Notes under the pieces: generated by a model
The model's input: only the letters and a program-made list of their open reading frames with translations
Database searches by the model: none
Told to the model about the DNA's origin: nothing
Made by a program: the position numbers and the translations under genes
Assembly: GCF_016919405.1 (NCBI RefSeq)
Contig: NZ_CP070353.1
Location: 248,001-312,000 of the forward strand
Direction of reading: 5' to 3'
DNA length: 64,000 nucleotides
Origin: Ensifer sp. PDNC004
GTDB lineage: Bacteria > Pseudomonadota > Alphaproteobacteria > Rhizobiales > Rhizobiaceae
In this document: positions 32,961 to 42,165 of the stretch, one piece after another
Numbering within the stretch: position 1 is the stretch's first letter
How the letters are laid out: each line of letters opens with the position of its first letter

Positions 32961-34073
32961 TCAGTGTCCGATGACCTTGAGCGGGCTGTTGGCGCTGAGG
33001 ATGAACAGCGGCTCGTCGCCGCGCAGCGGCGAGAGTTTCTGCTGGCAGGACCAGGCAGTCTCGAAGGTGTCGCGGGTAAGGTGCTTGCGATAGCGCTGGG
33101 TAGCGGCCATGCAGCCCATCAGCGGGCTTTCGATCTGCTCTTCGCGGGCGTGATTGTAGATCTCGCCATCGAGCGAAAACAGTTCGGCGGCGAGCGACAT
33201 GCTCTCGAAAAGCAGGTCCGGCTCGGTCTCGAGCCGCTTCCAGGTGATGAAGTCCTGGCGCAACGGCACCGTCTCGCCGTCATGGGAGAGCGTGACGCGA
33301 ATGCCCTGGGCCGGTGCCTCGTACCAGGTCACCTGCACGGTGAAGGAGAGGGCGGAGTTGCGCGAAACGGGGCGGCCGGTGTCGCCGTCGGTGGCGCGCG
33401 CCAGTGTCTTGTGACGCTGGGCGGCAAGCCGAAGCGCCGTGGCGAAGGCCTTCGCATCGCTGTTTTCGGCGCCGCTGAGCTTCACGGTGACGGCGGGGAG
33501 CACCCGCTCGGTGGCGTGGCGGGCGTTGAAGAGTTTGGCCTGGGCGTCGAGGTCCAGCGTCATTTCCTGCGACGGCATCGGCGCAAAGAGCAACAGCGGC
33601 AGGACGCTCAGAACGGAGAGCGGCGAAGAGAGCGGCGCCGGCGGCCAGGCGGGGCGATGCCCGGCAAAGCGTCGCTTGGCCGGCTTCGGCTGGCGCGACG
33701 CGGGGGCGACCGTTTCGGCCACTTCCGTCCGCGCGTGGCGGTATTCCGGAACGTAGGTGCCCTTCGGGATGGCGATGCGCCATTCCTCGTCGGCGCCGTC
33801 GCCCTCGTAAAAGGCCTTGAGCAGCTTGCGCAGCTTGCCGGCATGCACGCGCACCAGCGGGTCGCTGTCGGCGTTGAAGGCCTGCGGCCGGTCGAAGACG
33901 TCGATGGCGATCGAGTAGCCCTTGAGCTGATGGCCTTCGCCGATCATCTCTTTTTCGACGACATAGGAAAGAAACGCCCGCAAGCGCTCGGAACGCGCGA
34001 AAGCCTTGCTTTCGAGGATGCGACGGAGGGTCCGCCGTATCGTCTCATCGCAGGGTCTTTCGACCGTCGTCAT
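32961..34073 (-). CDS. CadC/adenylate-cyclase-like N-terminal DNA-binding protein with membrane span
   Basis: A 370-residue protein. Residues 8-115 (LRRILESKAFARSERLRAFL, then GYSIAIDVFDRPQAFNADSD, RIAIPKGTYVPEY) match the winged-helix domain found at the N-terminus of many rhizobial proteins annotated as adenylate cyclases or CadC-like regulators. A hydrophobic segment follows (about residues 145-165), then a domain of about 200 residues without clear TPR repeats, although family members often end in TPRs. It may be a one-component membrane-bound regulator. The start follows CTGGAGCAAGCACCG; an ATG at 34094 is also in frame. Confidence 0.7.
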   Translation of the reverse strand: MTTVERPCDETIRRTLRRILESKAFARSERLRAFLSYVVEKEMIGEGHQLKGYSIAIDVFDRPQAFNADSDPLVRVHAGKLRKLLKAFYEGDGADEEWRIAIPKGTYVPEYRHARTEVAETVAPASRQPKPAKRRFAGHRPAWPPAPLSSPLSVLSVLPLLLFAPMPSQEMTLDLDAQAKLFNARHATERVLPAVTVKLSGAENSDAKAFATALRLAAQRHKTLARATDGDTGRPVSRNSALSFTVQVTWYEAPAQGIRVTLSHDGETVPLRQDFITWKRLETEPDLLFESMSLAAELFSLDGEIYNHAREEQIESPLMGCMAATQRYRKHLTRDTFETAWSCQQKLSPLRGDEPLFILSANSPLKVIGH

Positions 34074-34546
34074 CGGTGCTTGCTCCAGTGTCATGTGATC
34101 TGAAAATCTATGAAAGCGATCGCGGCTTAGGCCAGGGCCATTCGATCTGATTCGGAAATTTAAGGCCAAAAGAAGTGGTTGTCAGGGGTGGTAGACGCCA
34201 AATTTGAGTTTTTTCTGAAATAAACGTAAAAATTGCGTCCTTAATCCCTGTGACAGATCGTAGCGGTGACCGCTCACCCGGAGCCGACGTGCCGTCGGCG
34301 CGAAGGTTTCGTTCCGGTGATTGAGCTTTCCTGCATATTAGAGAGATCGATTGTCAAGATTCGATCAAGACAAGGCGGGCAAACGCACTGCGCGCCATTG
34401 CCGCGGCCATTGCATTGGTACTCCTTGGAATTGCTGCATAATCCCGACCTCAAACCGTTTCTGCTTTCGTTAAATATGCAGTAGAACATTGCATCCACAT
34501 TGCCCGCATCGGGCCGTGAGCGGCCCCGCCTCTGGAAAGTTCAGAC
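34074..34546. other. Long intergenic region upstream of pdxJ
   Basis: 470 bases between divergent genes, relatively AT-rich in 34190-34240 and 34400-34500. No ORF with a ribosome-binding site is visible. It holds the candidate pdxJ promoter and a stem-loop, GGGCCG-TGAG-CGGCCC (34511-34526), in the expected 5' untranslated region, about 20 bases before the pdxJ ATG. Confidence 0.5.
34415..34442 (+). promoter_or_regulatory. Candidate pdxJ promoter
   Basis: TTGGTA (34415-34420), a 16-base spacer and CATAAT (34437-34442). The predicted transcript would carry about 100 bases of 5' untranslated region, including the GGGCCG/CGGCCC hairpin. Confidence 0.4.
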
Positions 34547-35299
34547 ATGCCTGCAAAACTGTCCGTGAATCTGAATGCCGTCGCAATGCTTCGCAACCGG
34601 CGCGATCTGCCCTGGCCGTCCGTCACCGCGCTCGGGCGCATCGCGCTCGAAGCCGGCGCCGCCGGTCTGACGGTGCATCCCCGGCCGGATCAGCGCCATG
34701 TCCGCTTTTCCGACCTGCAGCCGATCCGCGACCTGATCGACGGTGCATTCCCGGCGACGGAATTCAACATGGAAGGCTACCCGAACGAGGAGTTCCTCGG
34801 TCTCGTCGAAGCGCACCGGCCGGAGCAGGTGACGCTGGTGCCGGACGATCCGGCGCAGGCGACCTCCGACCACGGCTGGGATTTCCGCAAAAACCACAAT
34901 CTGCTCGGCAATGTCGTCGGCCGGCTGAAGAAGAAGGGCTTTCGTGTCTCGCTGTTTGCCGGTGGCGACGAGGACATGGAAGCGCTGCGCATCGCCAGAG
35001 AAACGGGTGCGGACCGCATCGAGCTCTACACTGGCCCCTATGGCGGCTGCTATGACGATCCGGAGAAAGCCGAGAAGATCGCCGGCGAACTCGGCCGTAC
35101 GGCGGCGATGGCGGTCGAGCTCGGTCTCGACGTCAATGCCGGCCACGACCTGACGGTCGCCAACCTGCCGCTGCTTGCAAAGCACATTCCGAACCTTGCC
35201 GAAGTCTCGATCGGCCACGGCCTGACCGCCGATGCGCTGGAATACGGCATGGCCGAGACCGTGCGCCGCTTCCGCCGCGCCTGCGGCCAGGAGGTCTGA
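34547..35299 (+). CDS. pdxJ: Pyridoxine 5'-phosphate synthase PdxJ
   Basis: Condenses 1-deoxyxylulose 5-phosphate with 3-amino-2-oxopropyl phosphate to form pyridoxine 5'-phosphate (vitamin B6, DXP-dependent route). A TIM-barrel protein of 250 residues with the family motifs [39 protein letters not shown] and [11 protein letters not shown]. Conserved His and Glu residues in these segments form the active site. It is followed after 25 bases by a histidine-phosphatase gene on the same strand, probably co-transcribed. Confidence 0.96.
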   Translation: MPAKLSVNLNAVAMLRNRRDLPWPSVTALGRIALEAGAAGLTVHPRPDQRHVRFSDLQPIRDLIDGAFPATEFNMEGYPNEEFLGLVEAHRPEQVTLVPDDPAQATSDHGWDFRKNHNLLGNVVGRLKKKGFRVSLFAGGDEDMEALRIARETGADRIELYTGPYGGCYDDPEKAEKIAGELGRTAAMAVELGLDVNAGHDLTVANLPLLAKHIPNLAEVSIGHGLTADALEYGMAETVRRFRRACGQEV

Positions 35300-35324
35300 C
35301 CAAGAAGTCTGAGGGCCCTTCGCC

Positions 35325-35981
35325 ATGAAGGAACTCTTCGTCGTCACCCACACGCAGTCCGTCCACCACGTCGAGGGCAGGGTGGGCGGGTGGTACGACA
35401 CCGGCCTGACCGAGCGCGGCCGGCAGGATGCTGAGGCCACGGCCGAGCGTCTCGCGACCCTTGTCGGCGGGAGGCAGGTCGAGATCTTCAGCTCCGACCT
35501 CTTGCGCACTGCCGAAACGGCGGCGGCGATCGCCGCACGCCTTGCCGCGCCCGTGACGGAAACCGCCGCCCTTCGCGAAATCAGCTATGGCGTGGCCGGC
35601 GGCAAACCGCAGGCCTGGCTCGATGCGCGCTATACCGCGGCGCCTGACGACGAGAGGCTGGATTATGATTGCGGCATCGAGGGTGCGGAAACTCGCCGCG
35701 ACGTGGCGCTACGGGTCTACCCTTGCGTCGAAGCGATTGTGGCGAGGTCTTGCCCAACGCAGATCATCGTCACCCACGGCTTCACGCTGACGCTGGTGAT
35801 GGCCGCCTGGATGAAGGTTCCGATCGAGGCCGCCGGTTTCTTGAGCTTCCCGGCGAAATCCGGAAGCATCACCCACCTGCGCGAGGACGATTTTTTCAGG
35901 AACCGAGCCGTCGTCAGCCTGGCGGATGCCGCGCATCTGCGGCTTCAGGCCGAAGGCGGTAGTATCGTTGCAAGCCATTGA
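35325..35981 (+). CDS. Histidine phosphatase superfamily protein with variant RHG motif
   Basis: A 218-residue phosphoglycerate-mutase-like protein. The usual LVRHGE motif is VVTHTQS here: the catalytic His9 is kept, but the preceding Arg is Thr8. The later elements are present: GWYDTGLTERGRQDA, FSSDLLRTAETAAAIAARL, the acid region LREISYG and the second His in IVTHGFTLTLVMAAW. Loss of the phosphate-binding Arg may alter substrate or activity; a subfamily with THxxS-type motifs is known to me only in outline. The start follows AGGGCCCTTCGCC. Confidence 0.82.
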   Translation: MKELFVVTHTQSVHHVEGRVGGWYDTGLTERGRQDAEATAERLATLVGGRQVEIFSSDLLRTAETAAAIAARLAAPVTETAALREISYGVAGGKPQAWLDARYTAAPDDERLDYDCGIEGAETRRDVALRVYPCVEAIVARSCPTQIIVTHGFTLTLVMAAWMKVPIEAAGFLSFPAKSGSITHLREDDFFRNRAVVSLADAAHLRLQAEGGSIVASH

Positions 35982-36078
35982 TCAGGAAGAGTATTTTCAG
36001 GGATGACAGGGGTGGTTTGCGGCTGGTCTCATCTCGGTGAGAAGCCGCCGAAGCGGACAATCGATCGAGGAGGTCGAG

Positions 36079-36873
36079 GTGACGTCACTGACAACGGGCA
36101 ATGCAAAACAGTACGGCAACAGCCAAAACCTCGCAGCACGAGCGCGTCTTGCATCCCAGTACACCGTATCTGATCGCCCATGGTTCCCGTGGATCGCAAG
36201 CCACCTTCCCTTGAAGGCCGGCGACAGGATCGTGGATGTCGGTTGCGGTCCAGCATGGTTTTGGGAGGCGGTGACGGACGCCGTCCCTCGCGATCTCGAT
36301 CTCACCCTGACGGATCTATCTCAAGGCATGGTCGATGAAGCCATGAAACGCTGTGCGCCGTTGCCGTTCGGGTCGGTGAATGGCGGGGTGGCGGATGCGG
36401 CGGCGTTGCCGTTCGAGGATGAGCGTTTCGATGGCGTTGTCGCCATGCACATGCTCTATCACGTGGCCGATCCCGTGGCGGCGGTCGCCGACATGTTTCG
36501 CATTCTGAAGCCCGGAGGTTTCCTGGCGGTCACGACCAACGGCACGAACAATATGCGCCGCCTCTACGAATTGACGACGACGTTCGGCGGAACACCTTAT
36601 GATCCGGCCGCTGCCGCCTTCGGGTTCACGCACGCCGAGGCGCTGCTTCAGGAGCGGTTTGGAAATGTTAACTGCTACATTCATCCCGCCCATATGGAAG
36701 TGACCGATCCGAACGACGTGTACCTGGCCTTGACCTCCTTTCCCCCTGGAGACCAAGCCGCAGACGATCAACTTTCTACCTTCAAGGAAGCGATCCACTC
36801 TGCCTTCGCCGAAGGCGGCGGCGTATTGAAAGTGCAGAAGGAAAGCGGCCTGTTTCTTGCCGTCAAAGACTAG
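36079..36873 (+). CDS. Class I SAM-dependent methyltransferase
   Basis: A 264-residue protein starting at GTG 36079, where GAGGAGGTCGAG supplies an excellent ribosome-binding site; an upstream GTG at 36037 lacks one. The methyltransferase-11 core has DRIVDVGCGPAWFWEAV (motif I), LTDLSQGMVDEAMKR (motif II), FDGVVAMHMLYHVADPV and LKPGGFLAVTTNG. The N-terminal QYGNSQNLAARARLASQYTV is typical of small-molecule methyltransferases. The substrate is unknown. Confidence 0.87.
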   Translation: MTSLTTGNAKQYGNSQNLAARARLASQYTVSDRPWFPWIASHLPLKAGDRIVDVGCGPAWFWEAVTDAVPRDLDLTLTDLSQGMVDEAMKRCAPLPFGSVNGGVADAAALPFEDERFDGVVAMHMLYHVADPVAAVADMFRILKPGGFLAVTTNGTNNMRRLYELTTTFGGTPYDPAAAAFGFTHAEALLQERFGNVNCYIHPAHMEVTDPNDVYLALTSFPPGDQAADDQLSTFKEAIHSAFAEGGGVLKVQKESGLFLAVKD

Positions 36874-37039
36874 ACCTGCATTTCGATGGCCGGGTGGTTG
36901 ATGCGGTAGCGTCTTGTTTTCACGCGCTTCCTGGCGGGAAAGTGCTCAAAAACTTTGCGGAGAAATCTTGCGATGGCCGCACCCATCTTGCGGCAAGACT
37001 GCTATAGGTTGCGCCTCAGTTCTCCCAAATGTGCGGCCA

Positions 37040-38254
37040 ATGACATCTCCCACCAGTTTTCGCGAGCGCATCGTTCTCTATGCGCTTTTGACATCGCTGA
37101 CCTCGATCAGCATCGACGCGCTGTTGCCGGGGCTGCGCCAGATCGGCGCCGATGTCGGCGTCGCGCCGCCGCTTTCCACCCAGCATGTGATTTCACTGTT
37201 CATCCTCGGCATGGCGTTCGGCGAGCTTTTGCTCGGGCCGCTTTCCGATGCAATGGGGCGGAAGAGGGCGCTGGTCCTGGGTCTTGGCGTCTATGCGCTC
37301 GGAACGGTCATCGCCATGGTGGCGGGCTCGCTCGAAATGGTCATCCTCGGCCGGTTTCTTCAGGGTGTCGGCGTCTCCGGGCCGAAGATCGCGACGAGGG
37401 CGATGATCCGCGACCAGTTCGAGGGTGACGCCATGGCCCGCGTCATGTCGTTCATGTTCACGCTGTTCATTCTCGTGCCGATGCTGGCGCCGACACTGGC
37501 GCAGGGGATCATCACTGTGGCCGGCTGGCGCAGCATCTTTGCCGTCTATCTCGCGGCGGCGGGCGTTCTCGGCCTCTGGCTGGTGATGCGGCAGCCGGAA
37601 ACATTGCCGGCCGACAAACGCATTCCCTTTCGCCCGCGGCTTCTCGTGTCGAACGGGCGGCGCATCCTGTCGCATCGGCGGGTAGCCTTGCTGATCGTTG
37701 CGACCGGGCTCGTCTTCGGCGCGCAGCTTCTCTATCTGAGCACGGCGGCCGACCTCTTCTTCGACGCCTACGGGATCGGCGAGACCTTTCCGCTCTATTT
37801 TGCCATGTTGGCGACGGGCATCGGGCTGGCCTCGTTCCTTAATGCCAAGCTCGTGCAGCGCTTCGGCGCGGAGGCGATGGCGCGCCGGGGCTTCGTCGGC
37901 CTGGCCGCTTCCGGCCTGGCGATGCTCGTGGCCTCGCTCTACTGGGGCGGGCGGCCGCCGCTTGCGGTGCTGCTGATGCTCGGCTTTGCCGCCTTCTTTG
38001 CGGTCGGCGTGCTGTTCGGCAATCTCAACGCCATGGCCATGCGTTCCCTGGGGCAGGTGGCAGGTCTCGGCGCGTCGCTGATCGCCTCCGGCTCCAGCCT
38101 TGTTGCGACGGTGTTTTCGATCGCGGTGGGGGCCTTCTACGATGGCACGACGCTCAACCTTGCGGCCGGCTTCTTTCTCGCCGGCGTCGGCGCGCTCGTT
38201 CTGGCCGAGCTGGCGCTAAGGGCCGATGCTTCGCCGGTGGAGGCCAACCGCTAG
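37040..38254 (+). CDS. MFS transporter, Bcr/CflA drug-resistance type
   Basis: A 404-residue, 12-span membrane protein. Its features fit the Bcr/CflA (DHA1) group: the first segment LTSLTSISIDALLPGLRQIG, the loop motif GPLSDAMGRKRALVLGLGVY, and motif C-like QGVGVSGPKIATRAMIRDQF. It probably exports drugs or metabolites by proton antiport. ATG 37040 is preferred to 36914 because the extension lacks membrane character. No regulator is adjacent. Confidence 0.9.
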   Translation: MTSPTSFRERIVLYALLTSLTSISIDALLPGLRQIGADVGVAPPLSTQHVISLFILGMAFGELLLGPLSDAMGRKRALVLGLGVYALGTVIAMVAGSLEMVILGRFLQGVGVSGPKIATRAMIRDQFEGDAMARVMSFMFTLFILVPMLAPTLAQGIITVAGWRSIFAVYLAAAGVLGLWLVMRQPETLPADKRIPFRPRLLVSNGRRILSHRRVALLIVATGLVFGAQLLYLSTAADLFFDAYGIGETFPLYFAMLATGIGLASFLNAKLVQRFGAEAMARRGFVGLAASGLAMLVASLYWGGRPPLAVLLMLGFAAFFAVGVLFGNLNAMAMRSLGQVAGLGASLIASGSSLVATVFSIAVGAFYDGTTLNLAAGFFLAGVGALVLAELALRADASPVEANR

Positions 38255-38359
38255 GGAGCGGCAAACGCTGCCAAGCCCGCGTGACGGCATCAACGTCCCA
38301 TGCCGTTGTGCCCGGCGCTTCGGATGCCGGTTAAAGTATCCCGCCAAGGCAGCGACGTG

Positions 38360-38743
38360 CTAACCGTTATAGACGACGGAAATCTTGTTTCCGGCGGGAT
38401 CGCGCATGTAGGCGGCGTACCAGTGCGGCCCATAATGCGGACGCGGATTGGGGGCGCCCTCATCCGTTCCGCCATTGGCCATGCCCGCTTGGTAGAAGGC
38501 ATCGACGTCCTGACGGGACTGGACCATGAAGCCGACCATCGAGCCATTTCCAGCGCTTGCCGGCTCGTTGTTGAAGGGCTTGCAGACCCACAGCACGGGA
38601 CCATTGCCAGTTCCGCCTTCGGAATAGGCGCGCCAGTCCGGAAATTCCGTGTGCGTCTTCCAGCCGATCGTCGCCAAGGCGGCATCGTAGAAGGCATTGG
38701 ATCTGGCGGAATCCAAAGCACCGACGGTCAGATAAACGCTCAT
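38360..38743 (-). CDS. VOC/glyoxalase-like protein
   Basis: A 127-residue single VOC domain: MSVYLTVGALDSARSNAFYD at the start and YGPHWYAAYMRDPAGNKISV at the end, the latter a classic glyoxalase-family C-terminal motif. The role (resistance or dioxygenase-like) is not predictable. AGGGGACATC precedes the ATG; the longer frame from 38917 encodes a non-conserved hydrophobic leader. Confidence 0.85.
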   Translation of the reverse strand: MSVYLTVGALDSARSNAFYDAALATIGWKTHTEFPDWRAYSEGGTGNGPVLWVCKPFNNEPASAGNGSMVGFMVQSRQDVDAFYQAGMANGGTDEGAPNPRPHYGPHWYAAYMRDPAGNKISVVYNG

Positions 38744-38948
38744 GATGTCCCCTTTTTTGAAGCGGTGAAGCCGGGAGAATTCATAGAGCGAATAAGTGAA
38801 CAAAGCAAGAACAAATAATGCCGGCGTCCATGGCGAGGATTGTCTCGCCGCAGGACGGGCGCCTGGTGCCAGCCCGATGCCGACAGGATGGCAAATCGTT
38901 TCAAGAGCCCGGCGCAAACGGCCGGGCTCCCGCCGGTTGGCTTATCGC

Positions 38949-39833
38949 TTAGCCCGCAAGTCGCGCTTTGCTCGCTTCGAGGAAGGTGGCGAGCGTCACC
39001 GGCGTTGCGCCGGTCAGCGCTGTGACATCTCTCGTCACCATGTCGATGTGGCCCCCGCGGGTGTTGGCGTCGAAGGAGACGACGATCGGGATCAGGAAGT
39101 CCGGCAGCCCGGCGCTCTTCAGGCCACCTGCAAGCGCCTCGTCGGAGATGTGCACGACATTGAGCGGCTTGCCGGTCGCCTTGGCGACGAGGGCGGCAAT
39201 CTCGTCCGTCGAGCGCAGTTCGCCGCCGGTCAGCGTGTAAGTGTGGCTCTCGCCGGTGGAGGAGGCAAGGGCTGCGGCTGCAGCCTTGGCGGCATCGGCG
39301 CGGGCGATGTGGGCGAGGCGGCCTTCGCCCGACGAGGAATACCATTGCCCGGTCTCAAGCGCATGGGGCAGCGCCATGAACAGGTTCTCCATGTACCAGC
39401 CGTTGCGCAGGATGGTGTAGGGAATGCCGGTCGCCTTGATGGCGTTTTCGGTGCCGAGATGATCGGGTGCGAAGGGAATGACCGAGGTCTCCGGGCTCGG
39501 CATCGAGGTGTAGACGATGTGCTTGGCGCCGGCCTTCTTCGCGGCGGCGACGGCAGCAAGATGCTGCTTCAGTCGCTTGCCCGGCTGATCCAGCGCGTCG
39601 GTCGAGATGATCAGGATGCGGTCGGCGCCGGCGAAGGCCTGGTCGAGCGAAGCGGGATCGTCGAAATCGGCGACGCGGGCCTGGACGCCCCTGGCGATGT
39701 AATCGGCGAGCTTGGCCGTGTCGCGGCTGGTGGCGATGATCCGGCTCGGTGCGACGCCGGACGCCAGAAGCTGGTCGAGCACAAGCTTGCCGAGTTGGCC
39801 GGTTGCGCCGGTGACGAGCAATGTATCGGACAT
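38949..39833 (-). CDS. NAD(P)H-binding quinone-oxidoreductase-like protein (QorB/YtfG type)
   Basis: A 294-residue NmrA-like atypical SDR. The start LLVTGATGQLGKLVLDQLL carries the GxxGxxG nucleotide motif, followed by IIATSRDTAKLADYIARGVQ, which recognises NADPH, and IPYTILRNGWYMENL typical of NmrA/QorB proteins. E. coli YtfG/QorB reduces quinones. As in E. coli, an HxlR-type regulator is divergent from it (ytfH-ytfG arrangement), which supports the assignment. Confidence 0.88.
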   Translation of the reverse strand: MSDTLLVTGATGQLGKLVLDQLLASGVAPSRIIATSRDTAKLADYIARGVQARVADFDDPASLDQAFAGADRILIISTDALDQPGKRLKQHLAAVAAAKKAGAKHIVYTSMPSPETSVIPFAPDHLGTENAIKATGIPYTILRNGWYMENLFMALPHALETGQWYSSSGEGRLAHIARADAAKAAAAALASSTGESHTYTLTGGELRSTDEIAALVAKATGKPLNVVHISDEALAGGLKSAGLPDFLIPIVVSFDANTRGGHIDMVTRDVTALTGATPVTLATFLEASKARLAG

Positions 39834-39942
39834 GGTCTTTACCTTTTCCTGTTTGGGCCGAGACGGAAAACGCGGGCGGAACGCCGCGGCGCAGGTCTCG
39901 CCGGCTCTTCATGCCGTCGCCTGGGAGATGCGTCGGCACATG

Positions 39943-39957
39943 GTCTCTTTTTGAGAC
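39943..39957. promoter_or_regulatory. Operator candidate between qorB-like and HxlR genes
   Basis: Inverted repeat GTCTC-TTTTT-GAGAC lies in the 202-base gap between the divergent genes, about 110 bases from the oxidoreductase start and 79 from the HxlR start. The arms are short, so the call is tentative. Confidence 0.35.
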
Positions 39958-40035
39958 TTGCTCTTATCCCGTAATCGCCGTAGGGCTGTAAAGGAGGCAG
40001 TTTTTTCTGCTGTGGTTACAAGAAGGGTACCGTCG

Positions 40036-40440
40036 ATGAACAAGCCGACCGGGGACATGAAGGGCAAGCGCGTGGCGATCGTCTGCGGCGTGCCGATGGA
40101 TATGGAAAACTGCCCGGTCCGCGACGTCATGGACAATATCGGCGGCAAGTGGAATTCGCTGATGATCCTGTCGCTCGCCGACGGCCCCTTGCGCTTCTCA
40201 CAACTCCGCCGGCTGATCCCCGACATTTCCCAGCGCATGCTGACCCAGACGCTGCGCGACCTGCAGCGCGACGGCTACATCCACCGCACCGTCTACCCGA
40301 CGCAGCCGCCGAGCGTCGAATATGCGCTGACCGATCTCGGCCGCTCGCTGCTCGGCCTGCTCAAGCATTTCGTCGACTGGTCGGTGGAAAACCACGGCGC
40401 CATCCGGGCCGCGCGCGAGGTCTATGACGCGGAGGGGTAG
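40036..40440 (+). CDS. HxlR-family transcriptional regulator (YtfH-like)
   Basis: A 134-residue winged-helix protein with the HxlR signature: [20 protein letters not shown], then [20 protein letters not shown] and [20 protein letters not shown]. The Cys before the helix is typical of redox- or electrophile-sensing members (YodB, HypR, YtfH types). It probably represses the divergent quinone-oxidoreductase gene in response to quinones or aldehydes. ATG 40036 gives the usual length; the longer frame is not conserved. Confidence 0.92.
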   Translation: MNKPTGDMKGKRVAIVCGVPMDMENCPVRDVMDNIGGKWNSLMILSLADGPLRFSQLRRLIPDISQRMLTQTLRDLQRDGYIHRTVYPTQPPSVEYALTDLGRSLLGLLKHFVDWSVENHGAIRAAREVYDAEG

Positions 40441-40545
40441 GGGCGATCGCTCTACTGTGCCTCGCTGGCGTGGGCGCGTTCGCGTGCCTGTGTCGCGCGC
40501 CTTGCTTATGTGTTTCCGACGATCGCTTGCGGGCTTGCGTCTCTC

Positions 40546-40705
40546 CTCGGGTTTAACCCGAGCACTAACCCTCTCTCCGCAGGCGGTGAGAGGGGACTTG
40601 TCCGCTGGTCCTGTTGGCGAACGGAGCCGCCGCGCTGGGGACGTCGAGGGTGTCGCTCGCTCACGTGCTGGGAGAAGGCGACCGACAGGCCACATGAGCG
40701 GCGGC
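40546..40705. repeat. Composite RIME-like repeat with 17-base palindrome
   Basis: A perfect palindrome CTCGGGTT-T-AACCCGAG (40546-40562) is followed by CCCTCTCTCCGCAGGCGGTGAG (from 40569). About 70 bases later comes GGGAGAAGGCGACCGACAGG with CCACATGAG (to 40700). The two ends correspond to the two halves of the copy at 22431-22492, so this looks like a copy split by an insertion. It fills most of the 390-base gap after HxlR; no gene is seen. Confidence 0.55.
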
Positions 40706-40832
40706 CGTTCCTTTGCGGTATGACGCGACTTCAGGCATCACGCGCGACGTCGTGTCCCGCTACCGTGACCTTGCCCTAGCACTTTGATTTTCCCCATAGT
40801 TTCGTCGATCATCCGCGTCACCTCGGGGAACC

Positions 40833-42113
40833 ATGAAGACACTTCATATCGGCATAGCGGGCGCCGGCCCGGCGGGGCTGGCAGCGGCACTGATGCTGTC
40901 GCGGCGCGGCCATCGGGTGGATGTCCTCGAGCGTTTCGACGTGGCGTCGCCTGTCGGTTCCGGGCTGATGCTGCAGCCAACGGGGCTCACGGTCCTGAAC
41001 ACGCTCGGTCTGCTCGATCCTATTCTTGCACTCGGCAGCCGGATCGACCGGCTCTATGGCGCGGATGCCAGATCCGGGCGCACCGTGCTCGACGTGCGCT
41101 ATGACGCGCTTGCCGGTGGGCGCTTCGGGCTGGCAGTGCAGCGCGCGGCCCTGTTCAATACGATTCACGACACCGTGGCCGCGGCCGGGCTGCCGGTCAA
41201 GACGGGTGTCACACTGACCGATGTTCGCATGGCGGGCGGCAAGGCCGTGCTGCTGGATGCGCAGGGGCATGAGGCGGGCGCCTATGATCTGGTGATCGAT
41301 GCGAGCGGCGCGCGCTCGGCGCTCGCTGCCGGTTCGACCGCCGCGCCCAAGGTGCGCGAGCTTGCCTATGGCGCCTTCTGGGCGACGCTCGACAGCGACG
41401 GTCTGAAGCATGATCCACATGCATTGGTGCAGCGCTACGACCGGGCGAAAGTTATGATCGGCATCCTGCCGGCGGGCCGCGCGCGGATGGGCGAGCGAGA
41501 GCGCGTCGCCTTCTTCTGGAGCCTCAGGGTAGCGGACGCGGAGGCGATACGGCAGGCCGGGCTCGACCGCTGGAAGGCGCGCATTCTCGACTACTGGCCG
41601 GATTGCGCGCCGTTGCTGCATCAGATCAGGGACTGGGAGCAGCTGACGCTCGCGCGCTATGCGCACCGCACGATGCGCCCGCCGGCCTGCGGCCGCATCG
41701 CCTTTGTCGGCGACAGCGCCCATTCGACGAGCCCGCAGCTCGGGCAGGGGGCGAACATGGCGCTGCTCGATGTCGCAGCACTTTCGCATGCGCTGGAGAC
41801 GGCTGGCGATCTCGATACCGCACTTGCCAGCTATGCCGCCGCACGCCGCAACCACGTCGCGCTGTTCCAGCTTCTGTCGCTTCTCTTCACGCCCTTCTAC
41901 CAGTCGGACTCGACGGCTCTCGCCTGGCTGCGCGACCGGCTGGTGGCCACAGTCGCGCGCACCTCGCCGATGCAGGCGCTGCTCGCCTCGATCGTTTCCG
42001 GCACGCTGGTTGATCCGTTCAGGCTGGCGGGACTGGCCGAATGCGACTGGCAGGCGGTGGGGGGCGGCGCGGACGGGCACGGCCAGGCGGCCGCCCCGGC
42101 GATTTCCACCTGA
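40833..42113 (+). CDS. FAD-dependent monooxygenase (PHBH/UbiH-like)
   Basis: A 426-residue flavoprotein. GIAGAGPAGLAAALMLSRRG is the N-terminal FAD motif (GxGxxG). DLVIDASGARSAL is the DG-like motif, and IAFVGDSAHSTSPQLGQGAN is the second FAD motif (GD). These define class A aromatic hydroxylases. The VEF-type substrate is unknown; no ring-cleavage genes are nearby. It may be co-transcribed with the VOC gene 52 bases downstream. Confidence 0.9.
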   Translation: MKTLHIGIAGAGPAGLAAALMLSRRGHRVDVLERFDVASPVGSGLMLQPTGLTVLNTLGLLDPILALGSRIDRLYGADARSGRTVLDVRYDALAGGRFGLAVQRAALFNTIHDTVAAAGLPVKTGVTLTDVRMAGGKAVLLDAQGHEAGAYDLVIDASGARSALAAGSTAAPKVRELAYGAFWATLDSDGLKHDPHALVQRYDRAKVMIGILPAGRARMGERERVAFFWSLRVADAEAIRQAGLDRWKARILDYWPDCAPLLHQIRDWEQLTLARYAHRTMRPPACGRIAFVGDSAHSTSPQLGQGANMALLDVAALSHALETAGDLDTALASYAAARRNHVALFQLLSLLFTPFYQSDSTALAWLRDRLVATVARTSPMQALLASIVSGTLVDPFRLAGLAECDWQAVGGGADGHGQAAAPAIST

Positions 42114-42165
42114 GACGGCCGCGAATCCTGTATCAAGGCGATCCGGATGGCGGATGGAGGGTTTG

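Noticed and set aside
34511..34526. GGGCCG-TGAG-CGGCCC hairpin as a riboswitch for pdxJ
   Set aside because: A single short hairpin without a T-run or conserved aptamer features does not support a riboswitch call; noted only within the intergenic entry.
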